From NCBI GenBank assembly GCA_041650375.1, contig JBAZLH010000003.1, forward strand, positions 1 through 64,000: a DNA stretch of 64,000 nt. The letters are read 5' to 3'. Position numbers and translations under genes: made by a program. The notes beneath the pieces were generated by a model, which searched no databases, was not told where the DNA came from, and saw only the letters and a program-made list of their open reading frames with translations. Positions 45,965 through 54,900 of the stretch are shown piece by piece. Source of the DNA: UBA6220 sp041650375. Lineage in GTDB: Bacteria > Patescibacteriota > Minisyncoccia > Minisyncoccales > Minisyncoccaceae. Every line of letters starts with the position of its first letter. Positions within the stretch are counted from its first letter, which is position 1.

Positions 45965-46045
45965 GCCCTTCAACGCGCTTTGCTCGTTCAGGGTGCTTCG
46001 CTTTCGAAGAATACTGTGAAGTCCTGAGCTTGTCGAAGGGCGAAA
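45965..46045. repeat. Two CCTTCAAC/CTGAGCTTGTCGAAGG elements between tRNAs
   Basis: CCCTTCAACGCGCTTTGCTC with TTCAGGG (about 45966-45994), and GTCCTGAGCTTGTCGAAGGG (46021-46040), lie between tRNA-Thr and tRNA-Tyr. Both are members of the dispersed element family. Confidence 0.7.
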
Positions 46046-46048
46046 CAG

Positions 46049-46131
46049 TGGGCGAAGAGGGACTTGCACCCCCGAAGGCCGTAGCCACCTGATTTACAGT
46101 CAGGCCCGTTTGACTACTTTGGTATTCGCCC
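46049..46131 (-). tRNA. tRNA-Tyr (anticodon GTA)
   Basis: Class II tRNA with a long variable arm. Acceptor GGGCGAA/TTCGCCC, anticodon stem CCTGA/TCAGG with loop CTGTAAA (anticodon GTA), discriminator A. CCA is not encoded. Confidence 0.95.
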
Positions 46132-46172
46132 AACTTTTTGAATGGAACTCTTAGATAATAGCAAACTAATGA

Positions 46173-46847
46173 TTATTTTTCAATAACCTTGCCCTTCTTC
46201 TCTTTCCAGGCAGTTATCTTCTTTTGGTCGCCGGAAACCAGTATTTTCGGCACTTGCCAGTTTTCGCCTTTTTTGGGTGAAAATACTTCCGGCCGGGTGT
46301 ATTGCGGGTATTCTTTAAATCCGCCGGATTCGGTCATCCGTTCGTTCAAAAAAGCCGGTTTGCCTAAAACATTGGGAATTAAGCGGGAAATAGTTTCAAT
46401 AACAACCATGGCCGGGAGTTCCCCGCCCATTAGGTCGTAATTGCCAATGGAAATTTTTTCATCCGCCAAATATTTTGCCACTCTTTCGTCCACGCCTTCA
46501 TAGCGGCCGCAAATCATAACCAGGTTGTCGCATTTGCTTAATTCAAAAGCTTTTTTTTGGTTGAACTTTTTGCCGCGTGGAGTAAAGATAATCACCGTTG
46601 TTTTACCTTTGGCTGTTTTCTTAATGTGTTTGATTGCTTTGTAAATGGGTTCTACTTTTAAAACCATGCCCAGTCCCCCGCCATACGGCCGGTCGTCCAC
46701 CACGCGCCTCGGGTTATCCGAAAAATCACGCAAGTTATGGATATTGATTTTAATCAATTTTTTGTCTTGCGCTTTTTTAATAAACGACTCCTTTAAATAA
46801 GAGCCGAATATTTCCGGAAAAATTGTAATAACATTGAATTTAATCAT
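46173..46847 (-). CDS. trmD: tRNA m1G37 methyltransferase TrmD
   Basis: A 224-residue SPOUT-class enzyme that methylates G37 next to the anticodon and prevents frameshifting. It shows FNVITIFPEIFGSYL at the N-terminus, DDRPYGGGLGMV, ICGRYEGVDERV and the trefoil-knot SAM site SIGNYDLMGGELPAM. It follows khpA, from which it is separated by a strong hairpin. Confidence 0.96.
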   Translation of the reverse strand: MIKFNVITIFPEIFGSYLKESFIKKAQDKKLIKINIHNLRDFSDNPRRVVDDRPYGGGLGMVLKVEPIYKAIKHIKKTAKGKTTVIIFTPRGKKFNQKKAFELSKCDNLVMICGRYEGVDERVAKYLADEKISIGNYDLMGGELPAMVVIETISRLIPNVLGKPAFLNERMTESGGFKEYPQYTRPEVFSPKKGENWQVPKILVSGDQKKITAWKEKKGKVIEK

Positions 46848-46858
46848 CTTTATTTAAA

Positions 46859-46898
46859 ACAAAAACCATGCTTTTAGAAAATATAGCATGGTTTTTGT
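46859..46898. terminator. Bidirectional hairpin between khpA and trmD
   Basis: A perfect 14-bp stem ACAAAAACCATGCT/AGCATGGTTTTTGT with a 12-nt loop. With T-rich arms it can act as a terminator or processing site, which may uncouple trmD from khpA. Confidence 0.7.
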
Positions 46899-46913
46899 AA
46901 AGTGTAAACGAAA

Positions 46914-47267
46914 TTAGATTTTGAAATCGTCGAAGTCGTCTGTTGAAGAGTCGGGAGCTGCTGTGGAAGTTTCAGCTGGTTTTTCCTCGCTCTTAACTTC
47001 TGTTCTTCGGCCGCCTTCCGGTTCTTCAATCTTCAAGTTTACTCTGGCGTGGTTCTTTAAACCAATAATTCTCACCAGGTTTCGGATAGCTCTGGCTGTT
47101 GAGCCTTGTCTTCCGATTAGTTGACCCATGTCTTCCGGGTTTACTTTCACTGAAAGCAATACCCCCATTTCGTCAACTTTCCTTTCTACTACTACATCGT
47201 CCGGGTGATCCACCAATGTTTTAACAATGTATTCAAGAAAATCTCTATCTTTTGGTGCTTCTGTCAT
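46914..47267 (-). CDS. khpA: KH-domain RNA-binding protein KhpA
   Basis: A 117-residue protein with a single KH domain. It contains VNPEDMGQLIGRQGSTARAI (the GXXG loop as GRQG) and a following helix. An Ala/Ser/Glu-rich, probably disordered tail ends DDFDDFKI. KhpA binds RNA broadly, often with KhpB, in cell-shape and division control. It sits between rpsP and trmD as in many bacteria. Confidence 0.93.
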   Translation of the reverse strand: MTEAPKDRDFLEYIVKTLVDHPDDVVVERKVDEMGVLLSVKVNPEDMGQLIGRQGSTARAIRNLVRIIGLKNHARVNLKIEEPEGGRRTEVKSEEKPAETSTAAPDSSTDDFDDFKI

Positions 47268-47344
47268 GTTAAATTTTCAATTTTATAATTCGGGTAGTTC
47301 GACCTTTCCTTTAGTTAATTATGTTTTGCTACCCTAATAATATG

Positions 47345-47373
47345 ATTATGACGGCAGAAAAATCAAATGTCAA
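47345..47373 (-). promoter_or_regulatory. Promoter of khpA
   Basis: TTGACA (47368-47373), a 17-nt spacer, then CATAAT (47345-47350). The leader is about 70 nt. Confidence 0.6.
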
Positions 47374-47401
47374 GTTTGCGTAAAGCCATAATGAGCGCAG
47401 C

Positions 47402-47427
47402 AAAAAACCCGCTTTCCGCGGGTTTTA
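47402..47427 (-). terminator. Terminator of rpsP
   Basis: AAAACCCGC/GCGGGTTTT hairpin with loop GGAAA, followed by further T on the minus strand. Confidence 0.8.
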
Positions 47428-47437
47428 AAGTTTGGGA

Positions 47438-47827
47438 TTATTCAGCTTTCGGTTCTTCCGGCTTTGCTTCTTCCTTCCCTTCAACGGGTTCAGGACTTAC
47501 AGCAACGGGTTCGGCGGTAGGATTCCCTTCAACAGGTTCAGGACTTGCAGCAACTTCTTTTTTGGTGAAAATTATCTTTCTTTTTGGTTCATCAATAATT
47601 TTTTCTCCAACCAGCATATTGTGGAGCGTGTCGGATGCTTGCGCGCCCACGCTTAACCAATAAATAATTCGGTCTTTGTTGAATTTCTTTTCTTTTGTTT
47701 TGGGGTTATAAAAACCAACCTCTTCAACGAATTTTCCGCCTTTGGGAGGATTGTGCCTGTCGGTAACCACAACCTTATAGGAAGGTTGATTCTTTTTCCC
47801 GGTTCTTAGTAATCGGATAGTAAGCAT
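47438..47827 (-). CDS. rpsP: Ribosomal protein bS16 with repeat-derived tail
   Basis: A 30S protein of 129 residues. The first ~85 are normal bS16 (MLTIRLLRTGKKNQPSYKVV, DRHNPPKGGKFVEEVGFYNP, RIIYWLSVGAQAS). The tail contains SPEPVEG twice (in AASPEPVEGNP and AVSPEPVEGKE). Each copy is encoded by the short DNA element CCTTCAACNGGTTCAGGACT, which is dispersed elsewhere in intergenic DNA. The tail ends EEPKAE. The element has thus entered a ribosomal gene in frame twice without breaking it. Confidence 0.95.
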   Translation of the reverse strand: MLTIRLLRTGKKNQPSYKVVVTDRHNPPKGGKFVEEVGFYNPKTKEKKFNKDRIIYWLSVGAQASDTLHNMLVGEKIIDEPKRKIIFTKKEVAASPEPVEGNPTAEPVAVSPEPVEGKEEAKPEEPKAE

Positions 47828-47895
47828 TTCTTAGTTTACAGTTATTTATTTATACCTGGCTATATTACAATAAAACATGATTAAAATCAAGGGTT

Positions 47896-48588
47896 TTACC
47901 AATCTTTAACGTGTAAGGCTTTTTCCGCCGCATCCAGCTCGGCCTCGTGCTTAGAGGAGCCATGCCCTTCCGCCACCACGTCTTTGCCTAAAAATACGCC
48001 CACCACAAAGTTTTTCTCGTGATCCGGCCCGCTTTCTTCTATTACTTGGTAAGTTGGCGTAATGCCAATTAACTCTTGGGATTTTTCCTGGAACAAAGAC
48101 TTCGGGTCTTTGTATAAGCGTTTTTCCAATATTTCCGGCAACTTGCGTTCAATTAATTCTTTTTCAATGATTTGCTTGCAGGCATTATATCCCTGGTCAA
48201 GATAAGCCGCTCCGATAAAAGCTTCAAAGGTGTCCGCCAGGATATATTTTCTTGCCCGGCCTTTTTCTTTTTGCTCACCCAAAGAAAGCAAAAGATATTT
48301 TTCAAATCCAAGTTCCCTTGCTAAATCCGATAACATATTGGAGTTAACGAGCGAAGCGCGCCAGCCGGTCAGTTCGCCTTCGGGCTTGTCCGGGTAGCGG
48401 TTGTAAAGATTTTCCGTGACAATCAATTCCAGCACGGCGTCTCCCAAAAATTCCAAACGTTCATTGTGGCACAATTCAAAATTTGGATTTTCGTTTATGT
48501 ACGAGCGATGGCAAAACGCCTGCGTTAGCAGGTTTTTATTCTTAAAGGTTATATTCAGTTCGTTTTCCAGTTTTGATAGGTCTTCCAT
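47896..48588 (-). CDS. rnc: Ribonuclease III
   Basis: A double-strand-specific endoribonuclease of 230 residues that processes rRNA and mRNA. The catalytic signature is NERLEFLGDAVLELIVTENL (acidic Glu and Asp residues), with the second catalytic stretch ADTFEAFIGAAYLDQG. The C-terminal dsRNA-binding domain starts near residue 155 (DPKSLFQEKSQELIGITPTY) and ends with GHGSSKHEAELDAAEKAL. It would be the natural processor of the structured RNAs in this window. Confidence 0.97.
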   Translation of the reverse strand: MEDLSKLENELNITFKNKNLLTQAFCHRSYINENPNFELCHNERLEFLGDAVLELIVTENLYNRYPDKPEGELTGWRASLVNSNMLSDLARELGFEKYLLLSLGEQKEKGRARKYILADTFEAFIGAAYLDQGYNACKQIIEKELIERKLPEILEKRLYKDPKSLFQEKSQELIGITPTYQVIEESGPDHEKNFVVGVFLGKDVVAEGHGSSKHEAELDAAEKALHVKDW

Positions 48589-48646
48589 TTTTTTATAAAA
48601 ATGAAAATGAATCAGGGTTTAAATAAAATTTAAGCCGTAATGCATT

Positions 48647-49132
48647 TTAATTTTCTACATCTGTTTCCGTTTCTTTTTCGTTAGGCAAGGACACTTCAGC
48701 TTGTTCTTGTTCTTCAATGCCGCGGTAAACCGTGCCTAAGACGCCATTGATAAAGCGGCGGGAACTTTCCCCTCCGAAGTTTTTCGCCAATTCAATTGAT
48801 TCGTTGATGGCAACTTTGGGCGGAACATTTTTTTTGTTGCCGTAAATGAGTTCAAAAATCCCCAAGCGCAAAATATTGCGGTCTAGGATGTTTATTTGAG
48901 CTAAAGGCCATTCGGGGGCGGTCTTTTCAATGATTTTATCAATAAAGGGTTTATTCTCCGTGACACCATCAACCAAATCCCAAATAAAAGTTACGGTTTC
49001 CAATCCTTTGCCGAATTCTTCAATGTTTCTTTCCGTAATTGAATGCAACGCGTTAGAATCGCTCGCGTTGTTAAAGTCCCACTCGTATAAACTTTGCATA
49101 GCTATTGATCTGGACAAGTGCCTGGAAGCCAT
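48647..49132 (-). CDS. nusB: Transcription antitermination factor NusB
   Basis: A 161-residue helical protein with HLSRSIAMQSLYEWDFN at the N-terminus and VAINESIELAKNFGGESSRRFINGVLG near the C-terminus (the conserved helix with the FVNGVLD-type signature). It binds BoxA RNA with NusE (S10) to form rRNA antitermination complexes. An acidic tail of about 20 residues extends beyond the usual end. Between rpmF and rnc. Confidence 0.95.
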   Translation of the reverse strand: MASRHLSRSIAMQSLYEWDFNNASDSNALHSITERNIEEFGKGLETVTFIWDLVDGVTENKPFIDKIIEKTAPEWPLAQINILDRNILRLGIFELIYGNKKNVPPKVAINESIELAKNFGGESSRRFINGVLGTVYRGIEEQEQAEVSLPNEKETETDVEN

Positions 49133-49148
49133 ACTTTCTTTTTACTTT

Positions 49149-49418
49149 TTATTTAGAAGTTTCTTCTTTTTCTGGTTGCGGTTGAGTTTCCGCGGATTCA
49201 ATTTCTTTGGCGCGGCTTTTTTGTTCTTTCTTTTCCAATTTAGCCATTACATTGATATATTCTTTGCCTTTATAGAAACCGCAAAAACCGCAAGCCGTAT
49301 GAGGTAGAACCGGTTTGCCGCATTTTCCGCACTTAATTAAAGCCGGGGCTTTGATAAAAATGTTTCCCCTTCTTCGGTCTCGGCGAGATGTATTGTGCCT
49401 CTGTTTTGGAACTGCCAT
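49149..49418 (-). CDS. rpmF: Ribosomal protein bL32 with long tail
   Basis: An 89-residue bL32. The N-terminus MAVPKQRHNTSRRDRRRGN is typical, and CGKCGKPVLPHTACGFCG-type zinc ligands (CGKC, CGFC) are intact. About 30 extra charged residues (EKKEQKSRAKEIESAETQPQ) extend the C-terminus beyond the usual ~57-60 residues. Such charged tails also occur on NusB, KhpA and bS16 in this block. Confidence 0.95.
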   Translation of the reverse strand: MAVPKQRHNTSRRDRRRGNIFIKAPALIKCGKCGKPVLPHTACGFCGFYKGKEYINVMAKLEKKEQKSRAKEIESAETQPQPEKEETSK

Positions 49419-49551
49419 GTAAGTTATGATTTAAAAAGTAATAATTCGCAATTTATAGAGAATATATAGAATTAAAACTTCCGGACATTCTTTATATTTG
49501 CTTGTTTATTATACATTTTTTGCTATTTTTGTAAAGTATTTGGGAAAATTA

Positions 49552-49706
49552 TAAAAAAAATGCATAGAGCCAACGCATTTTTGTTAATGCGAGGCCCTAT
49601 GCCTTGGACGGCCCGAAGGATTGTCAGAAGCATCCTTAAGGACCAAAGTACAGAGGTTTATGGCTTGAAGACATCGACTAAGCGACCAGGCTTAAGGATA
49701 ATCTTC
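49552..49706 (-). ncRNA. Candidate sRNA upstream of rpmF
   Basis: A minus-strand RNA of about 155 nt. Promoter TTGACA-N18-TATAAT (49713-49742). A 9-bp helix ATCCTTAAG/CTTAAGGAT joins 49691-49699 to 49632-49640. The terminator is AATGC/GCATT with eight T (49552-49579). The interior has CCTTCGGGCCGTCCAAGGC-like pairing potential. No ORF is convincing. No match to SRP, 6S or RNase P motifs that I can see. Confidence 0.55.
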
Positions 49707-49712
49707 AATATA

Positions 49713-49742
49713 ATTATACATATATATTTGCCATTTTGTCAA
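49713..49742 (-). promoter_or_regulatory. Promoter of the 49.6-kb sRNA
   Basis: TTGACA (49737-49742), an 18-nt spacer, then TATAAT (49713-49718). Confidence 0.75.
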
Positions 49743-49867
49743 TAAAGCAAAACAGTCCGTTCGCCAGCTGGCGAACGGACTGTTCCATAAACAAAGATCA
49801 AAATAAAGGTAAAAGGATTGATGTGCTATGTTGGTTAGTCTCAATCAAATCCCCCGTTCATCTTGAT
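49743..49867 (-). ncRNA. Candidate sRNA ending in a perfect palindrome
   Basis: A minus-strand RNA of about 125 nt. Promoter TTGACA-N17-TATAAT (49874-49902). It ends at a 34-bp perfect palindrome (49751-49784; half-site AACAGTCCGTTCGCCAG) followed by TTGCTTTATT, which serves as the terminator. The body is mostly unstructured and A/C-rich, a typical pairing region. A 6-codon ORF (MNGGFD) is the only coding candidate. It lies directly upstream of the second sRNA promoter. Confidence 0.55.
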
Positions 49868-49873
49868 GCTTAT

Positions 49874-49902
49874 ATTATAATATAATACTAAATATATGTC
49901 AA
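49874..49902 (-). promoter_or_regulatory. Promoter of the 49.8-kb sRNA
   Basis: TTGACA (49897-49902), a 17-nt spacer, then TATAAT (49874-49879); both boxes match consensus exactly. Confidence 0.8.
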
Positions 49903-49990
49903 TAGATATTCTCCCCAACAGTGTTCTAACTATATGTTCATCAGATTTTGTTAAATCTGATGTCTCATTTAGCAAAATGACCACTGGGCA

Positions 49991-50629
49991 TTAGCTCGCG
50001 CTAATTGATATATATTTTATGGGCGCAAAGGTTTTGCGGTGGATTTTGCAAGCGCCGTGTTTTTTAAGCATGGCAAAATGCAATTTGGTGCCATAACCCT
50101 TATGTTGAGCAAATCCATACTCGGGATATTGCTTGTGGAATTTATCCATTAGCTTGTCTCGGGTTACTTTGGCGATAATTGAAGCCGCGGAACAGGAAAA
50201 TATTTTCGTGTCCGCCTTGATTATGGGTTTTTGTTCAACATCCATATTTATTTTATGTTTGCCGTCTATAATCAAGCAATCGGGATGTTTGTTTGTTTTT
50301 TTAATTAAATCATCCACGGCTTTTTTCATTGCCAGTTTTGTGGCTTGGAAAATATTTATTTTATCTATTTCTTTTTCATTTACCTTGCCGATTCCGAAAA
50401 TAATATTCGGTTCTTTGATAAGCATATCGTAAGCGGCTTGCCTTTGTTTTTCGGATAATTGCTTTGAGTCTTTAATCAGAGCAAATAATTCTTTGCCCAA
50501 ATTATCGGACAAAACAAGAACGGCTCCCGCGACCACCGGCCCGGCCAAAGGCCCGCGCCCGGCTTCGTCGATTCCCGCAACCAGTTTATATCCTTGTTTC
50601 CAAAGTTTTTTCTCTGCGAGTATATTCAT
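49991..50629 (-). CDS. rnhB: Ribonuclease HII
   Basis: A 212-residue enzyme that cuts RNA in RNA-DNA hybrids and removes misincorporated ribonucleotides. It shows VAGIDEAGRGPLAGPVVAGA (catalytic Asp-Glu), LIIDGKHKI, and the later DKLMDKFHKQYPEYGFAQHKGYG region with the active-site Asp. The -10 box TATAAT is 7 nt before the ATG, indicating a leaderless mRNA. A hairpin CATCAGATTT/AAATCTGATG near 49937-49960 may end the transcript. Confidence 0.96.
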   Translation of the reverse strand: MNILAEKKLWKQGYKLVAGIDEAGRGPLAGPVVAGAVLVLSDNLGKELFALIKDSKQLSEKQRQAAYDMLIKEPNIIFGIGKVNEKEIDKINIFQATKLAMKKAVDDLIKKTNKHPDCLIIDGKHKINMDVEQKPIIKADTKIFSCSAASIIAKVTRDKLMDKFHKQYPEYGFAQHKGYGTKLHFAMLKKHGACKIHRKTFAPIKYISISAS

Positions 50630-50716
50630 ATAAATTATTATATCGAAAATACGAACATATTAAAAATCGGGATAAAAAAAGAGCAGTTTATAGACATGCT
50701 TTGGTCTTTTTCATTT

Positions 50717-51154
50717 TTACCCTTCTTTTGAAAGCGTTATAATTTTTGATACTTCTCCTGGATGCACTTTGATACGATGATACTCCACAAGATATGTGTA
50801 AATTGCTCTTAATTTTCGGGTGCCGTCTTTTATATCTGATTTAAATTCTGGCGATTCCGGATTTTCAGAACAGAACGATTTGAGGAGTTCATTTATCTCG
50901 TGGGCGTACTCGGGATTTTTATCGTACGCCTCTATCATTTGAAGAAATTTTTCAATCTGCCAAATAAGTTCAAATCTTACGCTGCTTTTTCTTGTTTCGG
51001 TAGGCGGGATTTTAATATCTTCCAGGAGATTCTGTTTGGAAAATATTGTTTCGGCCTTTTCAACATTACTATACGCGATTTCGGCGAATGCCCCAAGATT
51101 TTTTATGAAGACTTGTTCGCCACCCTCAACCCTTAAAGCTACTTTTTCAAACAT
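50717..51154 (-). CDS. Uncharacterised 145-residue protein
   Basis: A soluble, helix-rich protein with no recognised family. It contains RFELIWQIEKFLQMIEAYDK and ends RIKVHPGEVSKIITLSKEG. A hairpin with AGCA/TGCT ends and seven T (about 50676-50700) follows. Function unknown. Confidence 0.6.
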   Translation of the reverse strand: MFEKVALRVEGGEQVFIKNLGAFAEIAYSNVEKAETIFSKQNLLEDIKIPPTETRKSSVRFELIWQIEKFLQMIEAYDKNPEYAHEINELLKSFCSENPESPEFKSDIKDGTRKLRAIYTYLVEYHRIKVHPGEVSKIITLSKEG

Positions 51155-51290
51155 GTAGAACCACTGAAATTAGTATACAATATTATTGTAATTATGTCAA
51201 TAAGATTATTGGCGTTGACTTGGATGTTTTTCTACTTGAAACGCTAGTTGAATTAGGATAATATATAGGTATATAATTTAGCTTTAAAAT

Positions 51291-51950
51291 ATGAAATTTG
51301 ACGAAATCGTTAATAAGAAAATCTTAAGCCAAGACGAGATTGAGAAAGAGATTCGAGAGGCCGAAGAACAAGGCCGCATGGTTGATTTCAGCAATAAAAT
51401 CATCCGGTCATTTTTTATTTTAAAGGACAGAATCAGAAACGGAATTACTTTTGAAAACAGCGAGGTTAAGGGCCAGTTTTTTTTGGGAGAATTATATATA
51501 GAGGGCGATTTGATTCTAAAAAACACAAAAGTAAACGGTTCGGTTTATTTGGCTAAAATTAAAGTGGCGGGAAATTTAAACATAGAAGAATTAAAATCCG
51601 AAGGAGCGATTAATTTAGTGGGCGCGGAAATCGGCAAGAATATTTTAGCGCAAAAGATAAAAAGCAAAGGATTCCTGAGTTTGGCAAAAACGGAAATCGG
51701 TGGAAGCATTATTTTAGACAAAGCTAGGATAGAAAGCACGATCACAAGGTTTGACGAAATGTCTATTCGCGGAGATTTGATTTTGGAAGGAGCCAAAACA
51801 TTGGGCAATGTAAATATTTCCGGAGCCCATATAGACGGCTTATTGGACTTGGATGAGATAAGCGTGGGTAATGACTTGATTTTGGCCGGCACGGTTTATA
51901 AAAGTTTGGAAGACGCGCACATGGAAATTATGGGAAAACAAGTAAAGTAA
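51291..51950 (+). CDS. Beta-helix repeat protein, bactofilin-like
   Basis: A 219-residue protein. A charged helical N-terminus (EIEKEIREAEEQGR) precedes a run of short repeats of the form xGDLILxxxxVxGxVxLxx (about residues 55-205). These would fold into a right-handed beta-helix. Bactofilins and related polymer-forming proteins share this look, but I see no exact family signature. A promoter TTGAAA-N17-TAATAT precedes it. It leads a probable operon with dnaE, thrS and the DUF5667 gene (spacings 5-13 nt). Confidence 0.65.
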   Translation: MKFDEIVNKKILSQDEIEKEIREAEEQGRMVDFSNKIIRSFFILKDRIRNGITFENSEVKGQFFLGELYIEGDLILKNTKVNGSVYLAKIKVAGNLNIEELKSEGAINLVGAEIGKNILAQKIKSKGFLSLAKTEIGGSIILDKARIESTITRFDEMSIRGDLILEGAKTLGNVNISGAHIDGLLDLDEISVGNDLILAGTVYKSLEDAHMEIMGKQVK

Positions 51951-51963
51951 CGCTTGAATTAAA

Positions 51964-54900
51964 ATGAAAAAATTTACTCACTTACATTTGCACTCGCATT
52001 ATTCCCTTTTGGACGGCTTATCCAAGATTGATGATATTTTGGACAAAGTGAAAGAAATGGGAATGGATTCAGTAGCGTTAACCGACCACGGCGTAATGTA
52101 TGGCGCGGTGGAGTTTTATGAAAAGGCGAAAGCTAAAGGAATCAAGCCCATTATCGGCTGCGAATTTTATGAAGCCGTGGCAAGCATGGACGACAAGACT
52201 CCGCAAACCGGCGGCCGCAGATACCACTTGATACTTTTGGCTAAAAACCAGGAAGGATACAATAATCTCGTGAAGTTGGTAACACAAGCGCATTTGCGCG
52301 GCTTTTATTATAAGCCCAGGATTGATTTGGAATTATTAGAAAAGCATTCCGAGGGTTTGATTTGTTTATCGGCTTGCGTGCAAGGCCGGATTCCGGCAAT
52401 GTTATTGGCCGGCAAGATTGATGAGGCCGAAGAAGCGGCAAAACGTTATGAAAAAATGTTTGGCAAGGGCAATTATTATTTAGAAATCCAGCCGCATCCG
52501 AATTTGCCCGACCAAATAAAAGCCAATCCGCTGATGATTGCCTTGTCTAAAAAAACCGGCATACCCTTGGTTGCCACCAATGACAGCCATTATATCAATA
52601 AAGACGATGAAGAAGCCCAAGATATTTTAATGTTGATTAACACGGGCGCGGACATAAACGATAAGGACAGGCTTAGCATGAAAGGCGAAGATTTTTCAAT
52701 GAAATCCGGAGACGAAATGGCAGAAAGCTTTAAAGAAGCGCCGGAAGCGATTGAGAATACGCAAAAAATAGCAGAGGCTTGCAATCTTGAATTGAAATTG
52801 GGAGAAATAAAGCTTCCCTATTTTGAAGTTCCGGACGATAAAAGCCACATTAATTATTTGCAAGAGATTTGCTACAAAGGCATTGGCAAAAAATACCACA
52901 TTGATTCGGAAGAACTGAACCAGCTAATTCAAGCCGTAGAACAAGGTAAAGAAATCAAGCCCGAAAATGTAAAAGATGAAAATTTAAAACCCATAGTGGA
53001 ACGGATGGAATACGAGCTTGGCGTGATTAACAAAGCCGGGTTTGTGGATTACTTTTTGATTGTGCAGGATTACGTAAACTGGGCGAAGGCCAACCGGATT
53101 GTCGTGGGCCCGGGCAGAGGCTCGGCCGGCGGTTCCATTGTGGCTTATCTTGCCAACATTACCAACGTTGACCCGCTCCGCTACAATTTATATTTTCAAA
53201 GATTTTTAAATCCGGACAGAATCTCGCCGCCGGATATTGATTTGGATTTTACAGACAAGCGCCGGGACGAAGTGATTGAATACGTGGCGCAAAAATACGG
53301 CCGCAACCGCGTGGCGCAGATTATCACTTTCGGAACCATGGCTGCCAAAGCCGCGGTTCGGGACGTGGGTCGCGCCCTGGGTTACGAATACAGTTTTTGC
53401 GACCGGATTTCCAAAATGATTCCCATGGGTTTTGATTTAAAAGACGCAATGGAGTCAGTGGATGAATTTAGCGATTTGTATAATTCCGATGAACGCGCCC
53501 AACGCTTGATTGATTTGGCTTTTAAGATAGAAGGTTGCGCCAGGCACGCTTCTACCCACGCTTGTGGCGTGGTGATTGCCGCCAATCCTTTGGACGAATT
53601 GGTGCCAATCCAACACCCCAGCCAAAACGGCGATGCGATTGTGACCCAATACGAAATGCACGGCATTGAAAGTTTGGGCTTGTTAAAAATGGATTTTTTG
53701 GGCTTGAAAAACTTAACCATTATTGAGGAAACTTTGAAAAGAATTTACGCGGTTAGGGGTTTTAACGTGGATATTGATAATTTGCCCCTGGACGACGAGA
53801 AAACTTTTAAGCTTTTGCAAAAAGGAGACTGTATCGGCGTGTTCCAATTGGAGTCGGACGGAATGAGAAGATATTTAAAACAATTAAAGCCGACTGATAT
53901 TGAAGACATAATCGCTATGGTGGCTTTATACCGGCCCGGACCGATGCAGCATATTCCAACTTATATCGCGGGAAAAAATAAAACCAAAGAAGTCCGGTAT
54001 TTACACCCGAATTTGAAGCCCATTTTGGAATCCAGTTACGGCATTCCCCTTTACCAGGAGCAGATTATGAGAATCGCGCAAGAGATTGCGGGCTTTACTT
54101 TGTCTGAGGCTGATATTTTGCGAAAAGCCATTGGCAAGAAAATTGAGAAACTTTTATTGGAACAAAAAGACAAATTTATAAACGGAGTTAAAGCCAACGG
54201 CATCAGTGAAAGGATTGGGCAAGAAATTTGGGCCTGGATTGAGCCTTTCGCCATGTATTCGTTTAATAAATCGCATGCCGCTTGCTATGCCATTATCGCC
54301 TATCAAACCGCTTATTTAAAAGCCAATTATCCGGTAGAATATATGGCCGCGCTTTTAACATCTGAAGGCTCGGACGTGGAAAGAATCGCGGAACTGATCG
54401 AGGAGTGCAAAAAAATGTCTATTGAAGTGGTGGCTCCGGACATTAACGAATCATACAGTAATTTCAGTGTGGTGCCGGGTAAAGATCAAATCAGGTTTGG
54501 GCTGACCGCGATTAAAAACGTGGGTTACAATATTGTGGAAATGATAATCAATGAGCGGAAAAAGAATGGGGCGTATAAAGACATCCATGATTTTGTTACG
54601 CGCGTGGAATCAAAAGTTTTAAACAAGAAATCCATGGAAAGCCTGGTAAAAGCCGGCTGTTTTGATTCCTTGATTGAAAGAAACAAGATGTTGACAAACA
54701 TGGAAAAGTTGATGGATTGGGCGAAGAAAGCCCAGAAAATCAAAGATAGCGGGCAGAAAGGATTGTTTGACAATTGCACCACGGTAAGTTTTAATGGTTC
54801 TGTGGCCCTGGATGACGCCCAGCCGGTGGATGAATACGATAAGTTGACCTGGGAAAAGGAACTATTGGGCTTATACATTAGCGGGCATCCTTTGGAAAAA

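Noticed and set aside
45842..46133. Minus-strand ORFs covering this interval
   Set aside because: They overlap tRNA-Thr and tRNA-Tyr and translate repeat elements (SPFDKLRTS, HPERAKRVEG), so they are not genes.
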